DNA from: Sindora glabra
Lineage: Eukaryota; Streptophyta; Magnoliopsida; Fabales; Fabaceae
DNA: 64,000 nt
Assembly: GCA_020226215.1 (NCBI GenBank)
Contig: CM035235.1
Location: forward strand, 47,397,511 to 47,461,510
Direction of reading: 5' to 3'
Part shown: positions 1 through 12,109 of the stretch, piece after piece
Layout: each line of letters starts with the position of its first letter
How positions within the stretch are numbered: the stretch's first letter is position 1
Made by a program: the position numbers and the translations under genes
Notes under the pieces: generated by a model
What the model was told of the DNA's origin: nothing
Database searches by the model: none
What the model saw: only the letters and a program-made list of their open reading frames with translations

Positions 1-735
1 CATTATCCCATTCACAGCTCCCTCAAACTAATATTGAAAAGATTGAAATGGATAAAATTTCTTACGCTTCTGCTATTGATAGTCTTATGTATGCACAAGT
101 TTGCACTTGTTTAGATATAACTTTTACTATTACCATGCTTGGTAGATACTTGAGTAATCTTAGGATAGATCATTGGAAAGTAGCCAAGAGGGTAATGAGG
201 CATCTTCAAGGTACTAAGAATCACATGTTGATTTATAGGAGATCTGAATCACTTGAGGTTATATTTAGATTTGGATTATGCCTTTTATATAGATGATCAT
301 AAGTTAACTTGTAGATACATCTTTATGATATCTAGAGGAGTTGTTCCATGGAAAAGTATCAAACAGACACTCATAGCTACCTTAACTATGGAAATAGAGT
401 ATATCGCATGTTATGAGGCCACTTGTCAGGTTGTATGGCTTGAGGAAGTTAATATCTATCATGCATTTGGTTAACTCTATATCATGACTTCTAACAATTT
501 TTTATGATAATTCTTCTACTATGTACTTCTCTTAGAATTACAAGAATTTTAATCACTACTAAATATTTTGATGTTAAACTCCTATTTGTTAAAGAAAAGA
601 TTGTTGTATCTCAGACTCACATTAAACACATCCCTATGGAGATATGCTAGGCAAATTTGTTAACTTAAAGGCTTACTTGTAGGAGTATTTAAGAATCATG
701 TAGCTCATATGGGTTTTGTTAAATATTTTAATGAA
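1..735 (+). pseudogene. Ty1/copia polyprotein, 3' end (RT tail and RNase H), broken
   Basis: This is the C-terminal end of a copia Pol polyprotein, entered from the left edge. The frame is open from base 3 and reads the usual region after reverse transcriptase (YASAIDSLMYAQVCTCLDIT, then RVMRHLQGTKNHMLIYRRSE). A frameshift at about 255-270 moves the reading to another frame, where the RNase H core follows (CRYIFMISRGVVPWKSIKQT, then MEIEYIACYEATCQVVWL). Beyond the stop at 474, further family pieces are visible in broken frames (VKLLFVKEK, HIKHIPME, FKNHVAHMGFV), ending near 710. In the family this domain degrades the RNA strand during reverse transcription in the virus-like particle. A non-coding 3' leader of about 400 bases (736-1,133) separates it from the LTR. 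It cannot be functional. Confidence 0.9.
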
Positions 736-1133
736 GCCTTAGTTTAGTGGGAGTTTAAGATATGCTTTTCCTTTTCTTGTTATCATCTCGAGACCACTTA
801 TGTAATCATTGCTCAATTTAGATATTGAAATATTGGTGATGTGTTTTATATATATCATTTGTTTCTTTATTAGATTCAATGATTTTGAGTTGTTTCTCTT
901 TTGAATTGTGATAAAAAAAACTAACTTTATATTTCATTCCTTTCAAACTATGAAACATTATGTTATTATATATTTAACATCACTTATCTCCATATTAGAT
1001 TCAAGAATTTTGTATGGCTTTCATTCTCTGAATTGTCTTTATGGCTTAATATACACTGATTACTTATTGTTATTTAAACTTTGTTATTTCAAAATATTCC
1101 ATGTAATTAATTAATGCTACCCAAGTAGAAGAT

Positions 1134-1592
1134 TGTTATATTAAAATAATAATTTTTAAATATATAAATGGATTAGCATTAATTATTTATTAGAATATTT
1201 TAAGCAATTAGTTTCTATGTTTAACAATAAGCCTAGAACAAATTGAGCCTTGATTGAATATATGTGGTCCATGATAGGTTGAATCATACATAAGTTTACA
1301 TGGGTAAAGGTCCTAATCTACAACTCTTAAGTAGTCAATAGTTTTTTATAATAAGTTTGACCATATATAAAGAGATGAGATTGTCATTCAGAACAATAAG
1401 GGATTACCACTCCTATAAAATCTCTATATCTCTTTTCTTCTCTAAATAATCAAGGAGTGAAGTAGGTTGCAAAACTTTACTAATTATCATCATCTAAATT
1501 GATCATGACTTCATCAGATTATATATCAAGTATGCTCAAAATTCAATTTTGATTAATTTACATTGTTCTATATTTTAATCATATTATCAACA
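1134..1592 (+). repeat. 3' LTR of the left-edge copia element
   Basis: The stretch begins TGTTATATT just after a purine-rich AAGTAGAAGA tract (PPT-like) and probably ends at ATATTATCAACA, giving imperfect TGTT...AACA ends. It holds a TATA box (TATATAAA, 1,364-1,371) and lies downstream of the RNase H remnant in the right orientation. The end is inferred from the inverted terminal bases only: the partner LTR is outside the window, so the length (459 bases) and target duplication cannot be confirmed. Confidence 0.6.
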
Positions 1593-4119
1593 TATAATCT
1601 TCTTAAAATATTGGTGTTAATGTCATGTTATGATGTAAATTTGTTAATATATTTTAAAATTTATTTTATTATTATCATTACTACTACCATTATTGTTGTT
1701 GATGATTGCATACATCAGAAATGTGTTATTTTTTTGTATTTTTCAATTTTAAGTTGATATGTCAATATCATGTAATGTAATTGTAAGTAACTATGTGATT
1801 TGCAAATGCTAATTACTATATGGGCGATGGTTAAACTATAATTTATAGTCTTCAACTAATTACATTTAAGATTCGTATTGGAATTTCATTTAATATTTTG
1901 CTCATACATTTAATAACACAATTAATAATAAAATCTCATTTAATATTTTATTTCTATTTTTAATTTAATAAAATTATATTTAGATCCAGTGTTGCAACTA
2001 CAATTGTAGTTGTTGCATCCAGCCTAAGTGCATGAGTCCTTTTATGTGTTTTTAAGGTTCATACTAATCAATGGCCAGATGTTGCATCAAGTCATTCATA
2101 CCAATCAATGGCCAGATGTTGCACTTAACCATCCAAATGTACAAGCTCCTATAAGAATTCACACAAATCTTATAAGCTCTTTTCATATTTATTAGTATTA
2201 ATTACTAATATGTTATTTTTCTTTCTCTTTATTTCATATTTTATTGAAACGAGGAAGAAGCATATATTAAATTAATATTCTTCTAATAAATTTTGAGATA
2301 ATATAAATAAAATGAATATGTCTTATCCATTGCTTGGGTTGATGGTTAGTCGGATAGTTGTAATTTTTACAATATTAAATGAAGTAAGTGACATTAGACC
2401 ATGCGAGCTTGTTATTAATAAAAAGAATAATTATATTTTATTTATCTATAGTTTCGCCTTCTTTTTTTTACTTAACTCACTGACGATTTTAATTTCAAGG
2501 CTTCTTCTTTTTTTACCCAAAAAAAATGTATAGGAATATAATTATAAAAAATTAAAATAGAAGAAATAATTTATATGTTCAATGTTAAATATAAAGAATT
2601 TAGTGAAAGATGACTTTTTCTTTTTTAAAAGAAGTTATTTTCCTCGACTACTATAAGTATCATTTTTTTTTTAATGATAAGATATAGACACACATGGTGC
2701 TCTTTTATCTATATACTAACAAATGACATTTTTCTAAAGAAAATTTTCTCTGAAAAAATAATTTTTAATAAAATTTCAAACATTATATATACAATTAAAT
2801 ATTTTTTAAAGAAAAATGTAACTTTATAACATTTTATACTTAATTACAACCCATCAACAGAAGTTGTATCACAAAAATTTTGAGAAATTCCTTCCTATAG
2901 TAAAATTACAATTTTTGTAGAAATATACAAAAAAACAAAGAATCTTTAGAATTTTACCCAAAAAAATCAATTCAGATAATGCAAATGCAAGGCATTTTAC
3001 ACACAAAGATGAGAAGTGAAAACTTTGAGTGACTGTATTCATTCCGTTCTCAATTTTTGCAGAGAATATTTCAACCGCCGTGAATAACTTATTTCTAAGA
3101 TCTCAGTGTGCAGATTGTAGTTTATTACAGGCAGTTTTTATATTTTTGATTTTATGCTACTTTGAAACTCTGAATTTTAATTTTGCTGTTTTATGGTTTC
3201 AAACTCAGTGTGTACAAACAGTTTTTTTTTTGGAATTTTTTTTTGTAATGATAGAAATAATAATTCATTTAGAGTATACATACAACATCTTCGAACCCCA
3301 GATATAATGGAGAGCAAACCTCCTAAAATGATATCAATTGCTGTTGTACTATTAAAATGCGAGCATTATTTCTTAAAGTTCAAAATTATTACTGTAAAAC
3401 TTTTGAATTTTTATTGAATAAAGTGATTTATTTTGTATAAATTTAATGTGTATAAATTCAGACGAACTTTGGGCACGTAACCTAAGCCAGTTACGTCCAT
3501 AGAACTGATAGAAGTAAGGATGTGATAAGAATTTGTAAAGCTTCCATACAAAATTCTAGCAAGAAGGACAGGACAAACACTCATAATTGTTAGTATGTGT
3601 TCCACTTAGGGACATTAAAGCACTTTCAAAATTAAATGCAAACTCTGTGACATCCAATTAATTTGAAGTAAATAGTTGAGATTTCGGAGCCAAATGAAAT
3701 TTTTAGGCCTTCTAGTTCTATAAATCATTTATTTGAGTAAACATCGTATCAAAGAGAAACATCATTTGGAACATATAATTATAATACCAGATTTTGTTTA
3801 GAGAATAATTGGGAGGATATAAGGAAACTATATTTATTTAGTCCGTTGCAGTTTAATACAATTTGCAAATATACGAAAATCATTAGGTGAATTGGGTGCA
3901 GTATGCGGGAATTCACCCTACTTCCCATTGTCAATATATTAACAAAAAATTGTAAATATCTGTCATCTGTGACCGAAGTAGATTTTTTTTTTTCAAAATC
4001 TTACATTCAATATTATCCTTTACTTTTTATTGATAGATTAAAAGCTAATTTTAATATTTTATAGTTTACTCTACATTATACATTGCGTTACATTTTTCTA
4101 CGTATAGTAATTAACATAT
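1593..4119. other. AT-rich intergenic DNA, no gene
   Basis: No reading frame here resembles a protein family; the short ORFs (for example 2,312-2,533 and 3,029-3,307) are low-complexity and hydrophobic, as expected by chance in AT-rich DNA. The only structure I see is a 27-base direct repeat at 2,060-2,086 and 2,097-2,123 (CATACYAATCAATGGCCAGA plus TGTTGCA, one difference), spaced 37 bases apart. Confidence 0.6.
2060..2123. repeat. Short tandem duplication (27-base copies, 37-base period)
   Basis: Two copies containing CAATGGCCAGATGTTGCA differ at one base. A related ATGTTGCA/GTTGCATC motif lies just upstream near 2,010. No function is apparent. Confidence 0.8.
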
Positions 4120-5045
4120 AGAAAAAATTAAATGAAATTAATTGTCAATAAAACAATTATCAAAATTAAATTTAAATCATTCTCCAATTGGGCATATAAT
4201 AATTTGATATATTAAAAAAAATTCGTTTGCTTAATTTATGCAAGCTTAAACAACCACTCATAAATAGATTAAATACAATATTTAAAATAAAATCAAATAA
4301 TTAATTAAAAGTCAATCATAAATATAAGAATAATTCATTTATTACTAAATTGTAACTCTGAAGCAATAGTCTCACTTAATTATTTATTTACACCACTTTA
4401 ATTGTCATGTAGCCAGCTACTCATGAATATTTTAGATATAATATTTAAAATAAAACTGAATAACTAATTACCAAAATTAGTTATATATGTGTAATTTCCT
4501 TAACTTTTGACACTTTTTTACGAACTCTCAGGTTAATTTATGTTATTATTTCAAATAATGAACTTAAACAATGTCAAGATTTCATGAAAAAATGATTATT
4601 TAAATAGAATTTTGTAATAGTAATATTAAATTGATTTAAATTTTTATAGATTAATATTAAAATATTTTTCAATTATAATTTGTTGTATCTCTAATCTTTT
4701 GATTACTAATTTAGAACTTTACACTTTATTATATATTACGATATATTATTCTAAACATAACAATTAAATACAGAAGAAATTTGATGAAATTATTTATAAC
4801 TTAAATATCAATTTAATTTATATATAAACCATTCTCCAGCTAACAATTCTTGATTACATATATTGCAAAAAGGAAAAAAATTGACCATGCACAATTTGTC
4901 TAAGTTTACCCAACTACTCATTAATAGACTGGATAGAATATTTTTCTTAAAAAAAGTTGAATAATTGATTACCAAAATTAATCACATATATGTAATTCCT
5001 TGATCCTTGACACTTTTTATGAACTGTCAATTAATGACTATATCC
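4120..5045. repeat. Diverged direct repeats, about 640-base period
   Basis: Two long units share the same order of motifs: ATGAAATTA, then CATTCTCCA (4,179 and 4,831), then a CAACnACTCATnAATAGA block (4,251 and 4,911). A third partial copy starts near 4,415 (CAGCTACTCATGAATA). The second and third share ATTACCAAAATTA, then ATATATGTGTAATT or ACATATATGTAATT, then TTGACACTTTTT. Copies are well diverged and cannot be tied to a named element. They could be an old satellite-like array or pieces of a decayed transposon. Confidence 0.6.
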
Positions 5046-7064
5046 GATTAAAATAAAGTCAAAATTTTAAATTATAATCGCTATTCATGCAAAGCTTTGT
5101 AGCAATATACTAAATTAATTTAGTAGTTGTCAAAATTTATGCTTCTATAAATACAAAAAATTAATAAAATAAAATGGTTGATTTTTTTTTCATTGATAAA
5201 GTTGAATACTTATAATTATACAAATTGAATCATATGAAATCATATATTTACATGAAATAATTAAAAGCCATGTCTTATTATAACAACAAATCCCATCCAT
5301 ATGAAATATTTAGAAATTAATAAATTCAATTTAAGATCAATAACTCCCATTGATCTTCTTTGAATAAATCTTTTCAATCGCAATCAGTCGGAGGCTTAAA
5401 GAAATCATAGTTCACGTGCTTCTTTGACAGGTGTGGATAATATTAATTACTGATTTTTGCTTAATTAAACCACATCCAAATACTGAACTTTTTATAATTA
5501 AACATAATGAAAATTCTAATTTCTTCTCTAATTACACATCACCGAATCCCAAATATTAATTTAATCATTGACAGTTGTTAAATACTAATTTGATTGTCAA
5601 TACGGAATGGTTTGCTTCCCACATCGGATGCATCTTAGATTTTTTTTCTTTCGAATAACCTTGGGAATCAGTTGTCAAAAGAAATTTGTAACCATGATTT
5701 TTCTCGTCAATTATAGAATAGAATCATATATATCACTAATATAACAAAAAGAGTACTCTATTACATTATCAAATTTTAAATTAATTTTCCCTTACATATC
5801 ATCATCATGTATAACATAATTCCCATTTATGGAAAAAAAAATGAACCACAAGTCCCATGTAAATCTAGTGATTATAAAATAATTATGACTATTCGCACAA
5901 AATAAATTCTCTAGATTAGTTCGTATTAAAATATATGAGTACTCCATGAAGTAGAAACTTAATGATTAGTGGCTTAGTGCATCATGGAATATCAATGACA
6001 GATGGAGGAATTTTGACAAGAGTCAAAATACCATTTGAATGATAGTCATTTTTTTTCTTTAACATTCCATGTTTATTGAGCTTTGCAATTGGATTAAGAA
6101 ATATCCTTGCCACCAATATAGTCTGCAATATTGGATTCGAGTATTTCCTCTCTCTTCCTTACTTAATAGGAATTAGTACATGCTATCAAAATAATTTCCC
6201 TTCCATATATTGTGATTATATTATTGGGGATTCTATACCAAAATCATTTTACTTTTGAGAGGTAGTACTGCCCTTATTTTAATATCAATAATATGTCGCC
6301 ATTTGTTTTAATGACAAATCCCACATTAATTCTAATAGGTTAATAAGAATTTAATTAAAAAATTAAAAATTAATACATTCTATCACAATTTAAAAAATAT
6401 TAATTTGGAGTTAAGAAAGTAAATAAAATATCTAGCCTATGGAAAATCATAACAACTTCATCCTTTTTGAAAATTGGATACTTACCAAAAGCTAAAGAAA
6501 CCTCTTGGAGCAAAAAGACTTCTTCACTTTGCGTTGAAACGTTGAAGAACAATATATATATATATATATGAAAATTCTATGAATAGATACAATGAGAAAA
6601 AAGAATTGTATATTTTGACCTAAGATATTCACTATTATAGAAAATATGTAATTTAGATAATATAAATTTTTATAAGGATTGATGATTAAATTAATCATGA
6701 GTATAATATAATGCAAAGTAGTGTTTTCGTAAATATAAATTTGTATACAGCCTAATGGTTAAACAAAAAATTACAACTTTAATTATCTGCTACAATAGTA
6801 ATAGTAATAGATTTAATTAAATCTACAGTGGATATATCATAAACCTATATTATAAAAGTGTACGAATTGATATATCATTAAAGGTTGTTATACGCCAAAA
6901 ATAAAATTAGGCAGAGTAGAATTTGCCTACATTATAACACCAAATAAAATGGTCTCACTTGTCTCGTGATGTTTTATTACAACAACATGAGTTAATCACG
7001 CAAAAGAAAAACTTACACACTTTTTACAAATAGATTTGACATGTTTTGAGTACGACATATCCAA
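5046..7064. other. AT-rich intergenic DNA, no gene
   Basis: No coding similarity is visible on either strand. It contains an (AT)n microsatellite at 6,552-6,569 and many A/T runs. A TTCCCACATCG motif at 5,616-5,626 resembles the plant snRNA upstream element but has no properly spaced TATA box or snRNA sequence downstream. Confidence 0.6.
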
Positions 7065-8021
7065 CATTACTACAAAACACAAAAGTATTGTTAATAAAAT
7101 TTTGCATCGATATTTTCATTTTGTTAAGTCTATATAATTTGAATCAAATTAATTTTTCAAAAAATAAATGTTAAACAAAGTTAATATTTTCCAGCAATAC
7201 TATGTCATTGTTACAAAATTAAAATGATTTTGCATCATCATATTTTTTTATGCCAAATTTATAACTTTAAGAAATATTCTTCTCTTCAAAGTACCCAGAA
7301 AACATGAACATACTATCAAACAGTGCAAATGGGAGCCCACCATAGTTCCTCCAATGCTTAATTTTGTAATATGTAGTAAATAGAGAATAATATCAGTGGT
7401 AAGGTGCAATGTATACCTTATATAAGAGTTATCTTGTGAATAAGATGATTGAATGTAGTTAGGTAGTAATTATCTCTAAACAATTAGTATTTATCATTAA
7501 CTCCCTTTAAAGTTGATGAACTAGACTTAAATGAATGTTTCTAATACACATATCTAATGATCTAAACCATTATCACTCAAATTTAATAATCTATATATGG
7601 AACAACACTTATTAGAATGAAGATACTTGAATAAATTATGATTTGTCAATGCTAGTCATAAAGATTGATGTTCTTTTGTATGAGAGAAGAAAATTCTAGA
7701 ATTTTCATCACTATAGCTCCTTTTCAAAACTTTTGAAAAAATGGATTACCACACTAATTCCTTCACTTTTAATTGAATAGAGTCTTGCATCCATTTAGAA
7801 TCTAATATGATATCTTAACTATACAACCTAATGATACATAAATAATCTAGTTGATCTTTCTAACCTTATAAACTACTATGCTAATCAATTTCCCTAATTG
7901 TACTATTTGATTAGTCTTTGTGGCCATATTATTTGATTGGTCTTCTTGAGAATGCTCTCTTTAATATATGATCATATTATCTTATTAGCTTTTTTGACTA
8001 TCTAAATATTCTAGATTTTTA

Positions 8022-8281
8022 TTATCCATTGATTAATTGGAAGCCTGCCATATATTGAACTTTAAGTGACTAATGATTGCTAATATATGTTAACCCATCG
8101 ATTAAAGAGGAGCTCACCAAGAAGTAATGCCTAAGCAATCGATTATTATTCATCTAACCCATCAAATAATGTGAAACCCACCAAGTAGCAATGTCTAAAT
8201 TATTGATTATTACCAATCTAACCTATTGAATAATAGACAGCCTATTGAATAGTGATGTTTAGTGACCATCAATTATCGATC
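8022..8281. repeat. Diverged minisatellite, four copies of a ~64-base unit
   Basis: Units start at about 8,022, 8,091, 8,155 and 8,219. Each opens with a TAACCCATCGATTAA-like block, has a central ACCAAGnAGnAATG block, and closes with a GATTATTnnnnATC-like block. Units 2 and 3 are exactly 64 bases apart. The copies are clearly diverged, so the array is old. No coding frame runs through it. Confidence 0.75.
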
Positions 8282-8942
8282 TATATGTATATGCTTAAAT
8301 AATCTATAGTATGTCTTGCACATTTTGTTTCTAAGAATTTTTAGGGGTTGTTGTTACTCCTTTTTGTAAATCAATGGCTATTTAGGTTGTTTATTGTTTC
8401 CTTTAATATGCTTTTGAAATGAGTGGTGCACTTTGCATATTTTATTTCCCATCACATGATTTCATCAATTTTTCAACATATTGGAAACTTGTCTATGCTA
8501 TCAATTATGAGATAGAGGAAAGATAACCTTTACCAAAGGCAATAGTAATGCAAGGAAATCCTTTTACAAAAAGTATCTAGGAAAATAATAGTAAGATATA
8601 CCTTTCTTGAAGATTGATGACCTTTTAGATCATGTATTATCTCCTTTGTGGGATACACTTTCAAAAAAAGTGGTACACTTTGTACAATGCAAAAAAGATA
8701 TTCTCTCCATAAAGAGAATGTGCACTAAGGTTTTAATGGAAGGAGTGACATTCTCTTACTATCCTTTTGTTTTTAATTTTTTTAGATTAAGGTGTATCTT
8801 GTTAATTAAAGGTATTAAATTAAAGATTCATCTTGAAATTGATTCAATGTATTTATGATTCTCATCCATCCAATTTTATAAATTATTTTGTTATTAAATT
8901 GTGCTATGTTACATAATTTTATGATCTTGGAGATTATTAAAG

Positions 8943-9115
8943 GGAGAAACTATAGTATACCACTAATGTAGTAGTGTACAAGTACACTATCAGATCTTAT
9001 TAAATATTAAGCTTATATTTTCCTAAGGTCAAATTTCACACATTATATGATGACAAATTAATGGTTAGACCTAATAGTATACTAGTACACCATTGCATAG
9101 TGATGCACCCTAGTC
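8943..9115 (+). mobile_element. Copy of a ~150-170-base MITE-like family
   Basis: The sequence runs from GGGAGAAACTATAGTATACC to TAGTACACC and has two relatives in the window: 42,430-42,575 (same strand) and 42,838-42,990 (opposite strand). Shared landmarks in order are GAGAAAnTATnGTA, a TAGTAGTG/TAGTAGGTG block, CAAATTTnACACATTATATGAT and an ATTAATnGTTnGA-like block. The ends are weakly inverted. No coding capacity. Whether it is a true MITE or a fragment of a larger element cannot be settled here. Confidence 0.55.
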
Positions 9116-9539
9116 ATCTCTGTTATAAAATTCTTAATTTTTTTATTGAAAATTAACTTCAATAGTTAGATCATGGAGTAGTACTTTGAACTAGGTTGAT
9201 AAAGATGAAAAAGTTTTAGGGTATGGTCTTTAGTGTTTATTTTTTTATGGAGTAATAGCATAGACATATGGAAAAGTTTTTTTAAGTTGGATCATGTAGT
9301 AGCACCATAGACATATATGGAAAAGTTTGAAGGTTAAGTTGCATTTACCTTGGGTACAATCTTCAACATTTCTTTAACTATAGTGGCTAGTGCTTTAAGT
9401 GTTAATACATCCTCCTCACCAATTGCAAGAAAGGTTGGTATACTACTCCAATCAAGAGATCATTCAGCTGGCAAGGCATCGAGAGGCACCTTATCTATAG
9501 GAATAATGGGCAATTGGACAAATGCTACAAAACTTGGAG

Positions 9540-10870
9540 TTATGACAAGCTAGCTAGTTACTTGCTTCTAGAAGATGTACAACTTCTCCTACTATTGCTA
9601 CATTTGCCATTACACTTACAAGTGTTGCTCCATTGCTTATTGCAACTTTGTCAAAAAGTTTTCATTGCATTTTTGTGTGACATCATTAGTGACCTTTATT
9701 TCCATTTGCACTAAATCAATCGACTATTATGCCACTAAATAGCACCCTACTTAGTCAAATAACTCTTTATGGCTAACACCACATTTGGTGTTCTAAATAT
9801 GTTTAGCAAGTTCTTTAGTCCTTAAAGTTATGGTAAGATGCCATGCTTCCTATTTAGCTAAAGTCATCTTAGAAGGCTTGTTGCATGAGAATGTCTTATA
9901 GCAATCAACAAAGATAACTAGATAATTAATAATAACTTGATTGAAATGTAAAGTTTAAAATCAAATGACACATTCTAGTATGAATTTTATTACTTACAAT
10001 CTTTCTTGCAATGAATTGAATCTTTAGGGTTGTATATTGCTCTTGCTTCTTTAGTCTCCTTTACTTCTATAATTGTATAGAAGAAATAGAAGATCTCTCA
10101 CTAATGTCCTCACCTTCCTTAGCTTTGGCATGGTTCTCAATTAACAAGTCCTTCTTTAACTTTTTTTAGCCTTTATGAGAGAGTATATGTCGATATATAA
10201 TATTTTTCCACTTCTCCTAGTTGACCTTACTTAATGCCTATTGACTAGAAAACATATTAGTTCACTAGTACAAGTGATATATAAATAAAAAATTGAAATG
10301 AACTAGGTGATAAAAGGTAAAAGTTTTACCTTGAAATACTTATACATGCATTATTTTTGGAACTTCTTCCATGATTCCTAGTGATGGTAGTTCCATCATT
10401 GCATTAAATTAGCTTTTGTTATGGTCTCAAGATTAATGTATTCCTATCTCAAAGTTGACATAAGTCCTTCCATAGGGTTGTCGCATGTTGCAGTACTTTG
10501 CTATACATGAACATGTGGCCCAAAATATCAAAGGATTTCTATAAGAAAAAAACATATAAAAGATCAAATTATTTGTAAGTCTGTTATAAATATAGTTTTT
10601 CACATACAAATATTACCCTTTAATCCCTTGGGTACTTGCCTTCAATAAGGAATAACTATTGATACTTTAGATTAAATAATCACTTCAACAAAAATGAGAA
10701 ATTGGTCATTGTTTTCTCCATTAGGCTATCATTTCTCATTGAGCTCAACAAGTGATCTCTCACCCTTATTCTGTGATGTAGTAATGACCTTTGAGGTAGT
10801 AAGACCCCTTGTGTTTCTATTAATAGGGGTAGTTTTCTCTTAAGAATGATCCATATTTTGGATTTGTTGA
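9540..10870 (-). pseudogene. Transposase_24 (Ptta/En/Spm, PF03004-type) gene, decayed
   Basis: On the minus strand, 10,815-10,620 gives the conserved N-terminal part of this CACTA-associated family in pieces: KGERSLVELNEK, PNGENNDQFLIFVEVII, VSIVIPY and RQVPKGLK, separated by three stops. The last piece fits the family pattern of a PITY-W-VP-K segment. It is followed by a plausible GT-AG intron (10,539-10,616) and then KSFDILG and VLQHATTLWKDLCQL, as in relatives. Further left, broken frames contain KVTNDVTQK and LTKLQ-AMEQ near 9,630-9,700, resembling the C-terminal helix. The family acts with the TNP2-type transposase in En/Spm-like elements; its exact role varies. The TNP2 gene is missing here. 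Stops and frame changes throughout rule out a working product. The left end is approximate. Confidence 0.7.
10539..10616 (-). other. Probable intron of the decayed Transposase_24 gene
   Basis: The minus-strand sequence starts GTAATATTTG and ends TTTCTTATAG, is 78 bases long, and joins two segments that both match the Transposase_24 family in the expected order. It contains a pyrimidine-rich stretch before the acceptor. No transcript supports it. Confidence 0.5.
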
Positions 10871-12109
10871 GAAAAATAGTGTTAATCATGTATACATAAT
10901 ATAGTTCTAGTTAACATTACTGAATGATGAACAAAGTAAGAAATATAAGATTAGTCTTCATGAAAAGTGTGACACTAAGTTGAATGATAAAACACATAAC
11001 TTGCATGCAAGTAACTAAATTAAGATTACATCAATCACCATAGACTCCTTCATTACTTTACATAAGTATGAAGTAGATTAGAATCAATGAAATATATCAT
11101 AAACCTAACATCCTAAAAAGATATAATAGCATGTAATGGTAAAAGTGATAAGTAAAAATGGTAAGGACATCACCACCACATAGAGCATAATATAATCATA
11201 TACCATGAGTATGATTGAACCCTAAAAGGATCACAAACATAACATATAGTATAATCCTAAAATTAGCAATGAATAAAGCTCTCATAATGTCACTATGTGG
11301 ATATATAAACATCAAAATTAGACAAAATCATATTTAATCACTTGATATGCAAAAAATATAATAAAAGTAATAGAGGAAAACATAATTGAAAATTTTGTTA
11401 GGATGACTAGAATGACCATGAAACAATCTTCAAGTGCATAAGAGATGTAATTATACTTTTGGACTCATCAAGGAAATTTTGATATAGAGGTGATGCTAGA
11501 GAAGTGGCTTTCATAAAATAAAAGTAATTCAAAATAGAGGAGTAAAAGCAAGTTATGCAAACAAAGCAATTATAAGTCAATTTCTTACTAGAAAATTGAT
11601 GTCATTCATAAACAATGTTGAACTAATAGAAAACAAACATATAAAGTTAAGATAATATTTACAAAAATATCATTAAGCAATTCATTCCTTCATCAATTGT
11701 TTTCGAAATCAGTTGTAAGTGTTTTTCCACTTTTAAATGTAACAATTTGCATTCACTTTTGATGTAAATTGTAAATATGGCTAATGTCATAATATATGAA
11801 CTATTTTCAAACATTTTGACCATAATAAAATGACATTAGGTTTTTATTCAACTATCATCTTAAGTTCACATGAAAATTTCAACAATGCCATTATACAACT
11901 ATAGACATCGATTTTTAAATTAAACATTATCTAATGTTTCCCTAGAAATTGTTATAGTGTTTTCAAGTAAATATAGACATAAATTATTTTAGAAACTATC
12001 ATCATATTTGTCTTCATAATTTCAAAAAATGACATATATTAATATAGACATTGGTTTTTCTTGAGATTGACATTTATTAACCATCATATAATTAAATTTT
12101 ATAGTAATA

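Larger units (their letters stand above)
7065..12109 (-). mobile_element. Putative decayed CACTA-like element (minus orientation)
   Basis: The left end reads CATTACTACAAAACAC and the right end, on the other strand, TATTACTATAAAATTT, sharing ATTACTAYAAAA. Inside lies a decayed minus-strand Transposase_24 gene (9,540-10,870). Near each end are repeated short motifs of the kind found in CACTA subterminal regions (AAAATTTTGCATCGATATTTT near 7,095; TAGACATCGATTTTTAAATT near 11,903; ATAGACATTGGTTTTTC near 12,042). CACTA elements normally make 3-bp target duplications; the flanks here (CAA and AGC) do not match, and the ends are not exactly CACTA, so the boundaries are tentative. Confidence 0.4.

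Noticed and set aside
3029..3417. Two overlapping plus-strand frames (92 and 74 codons)
   Set aside because: Rich in Phe, Ile, Leu and Asn as expected from random AT-rich DNA; no conserved motif or gene context.
5616..5626. TTCCCACATCG, like the plant snRNA upstream sequence element
   Set aside because: No TATA box at the expected 25-35 base spacing and no snRNA sequence follows on either strand; this motif also occurs by itself in plant repeats.
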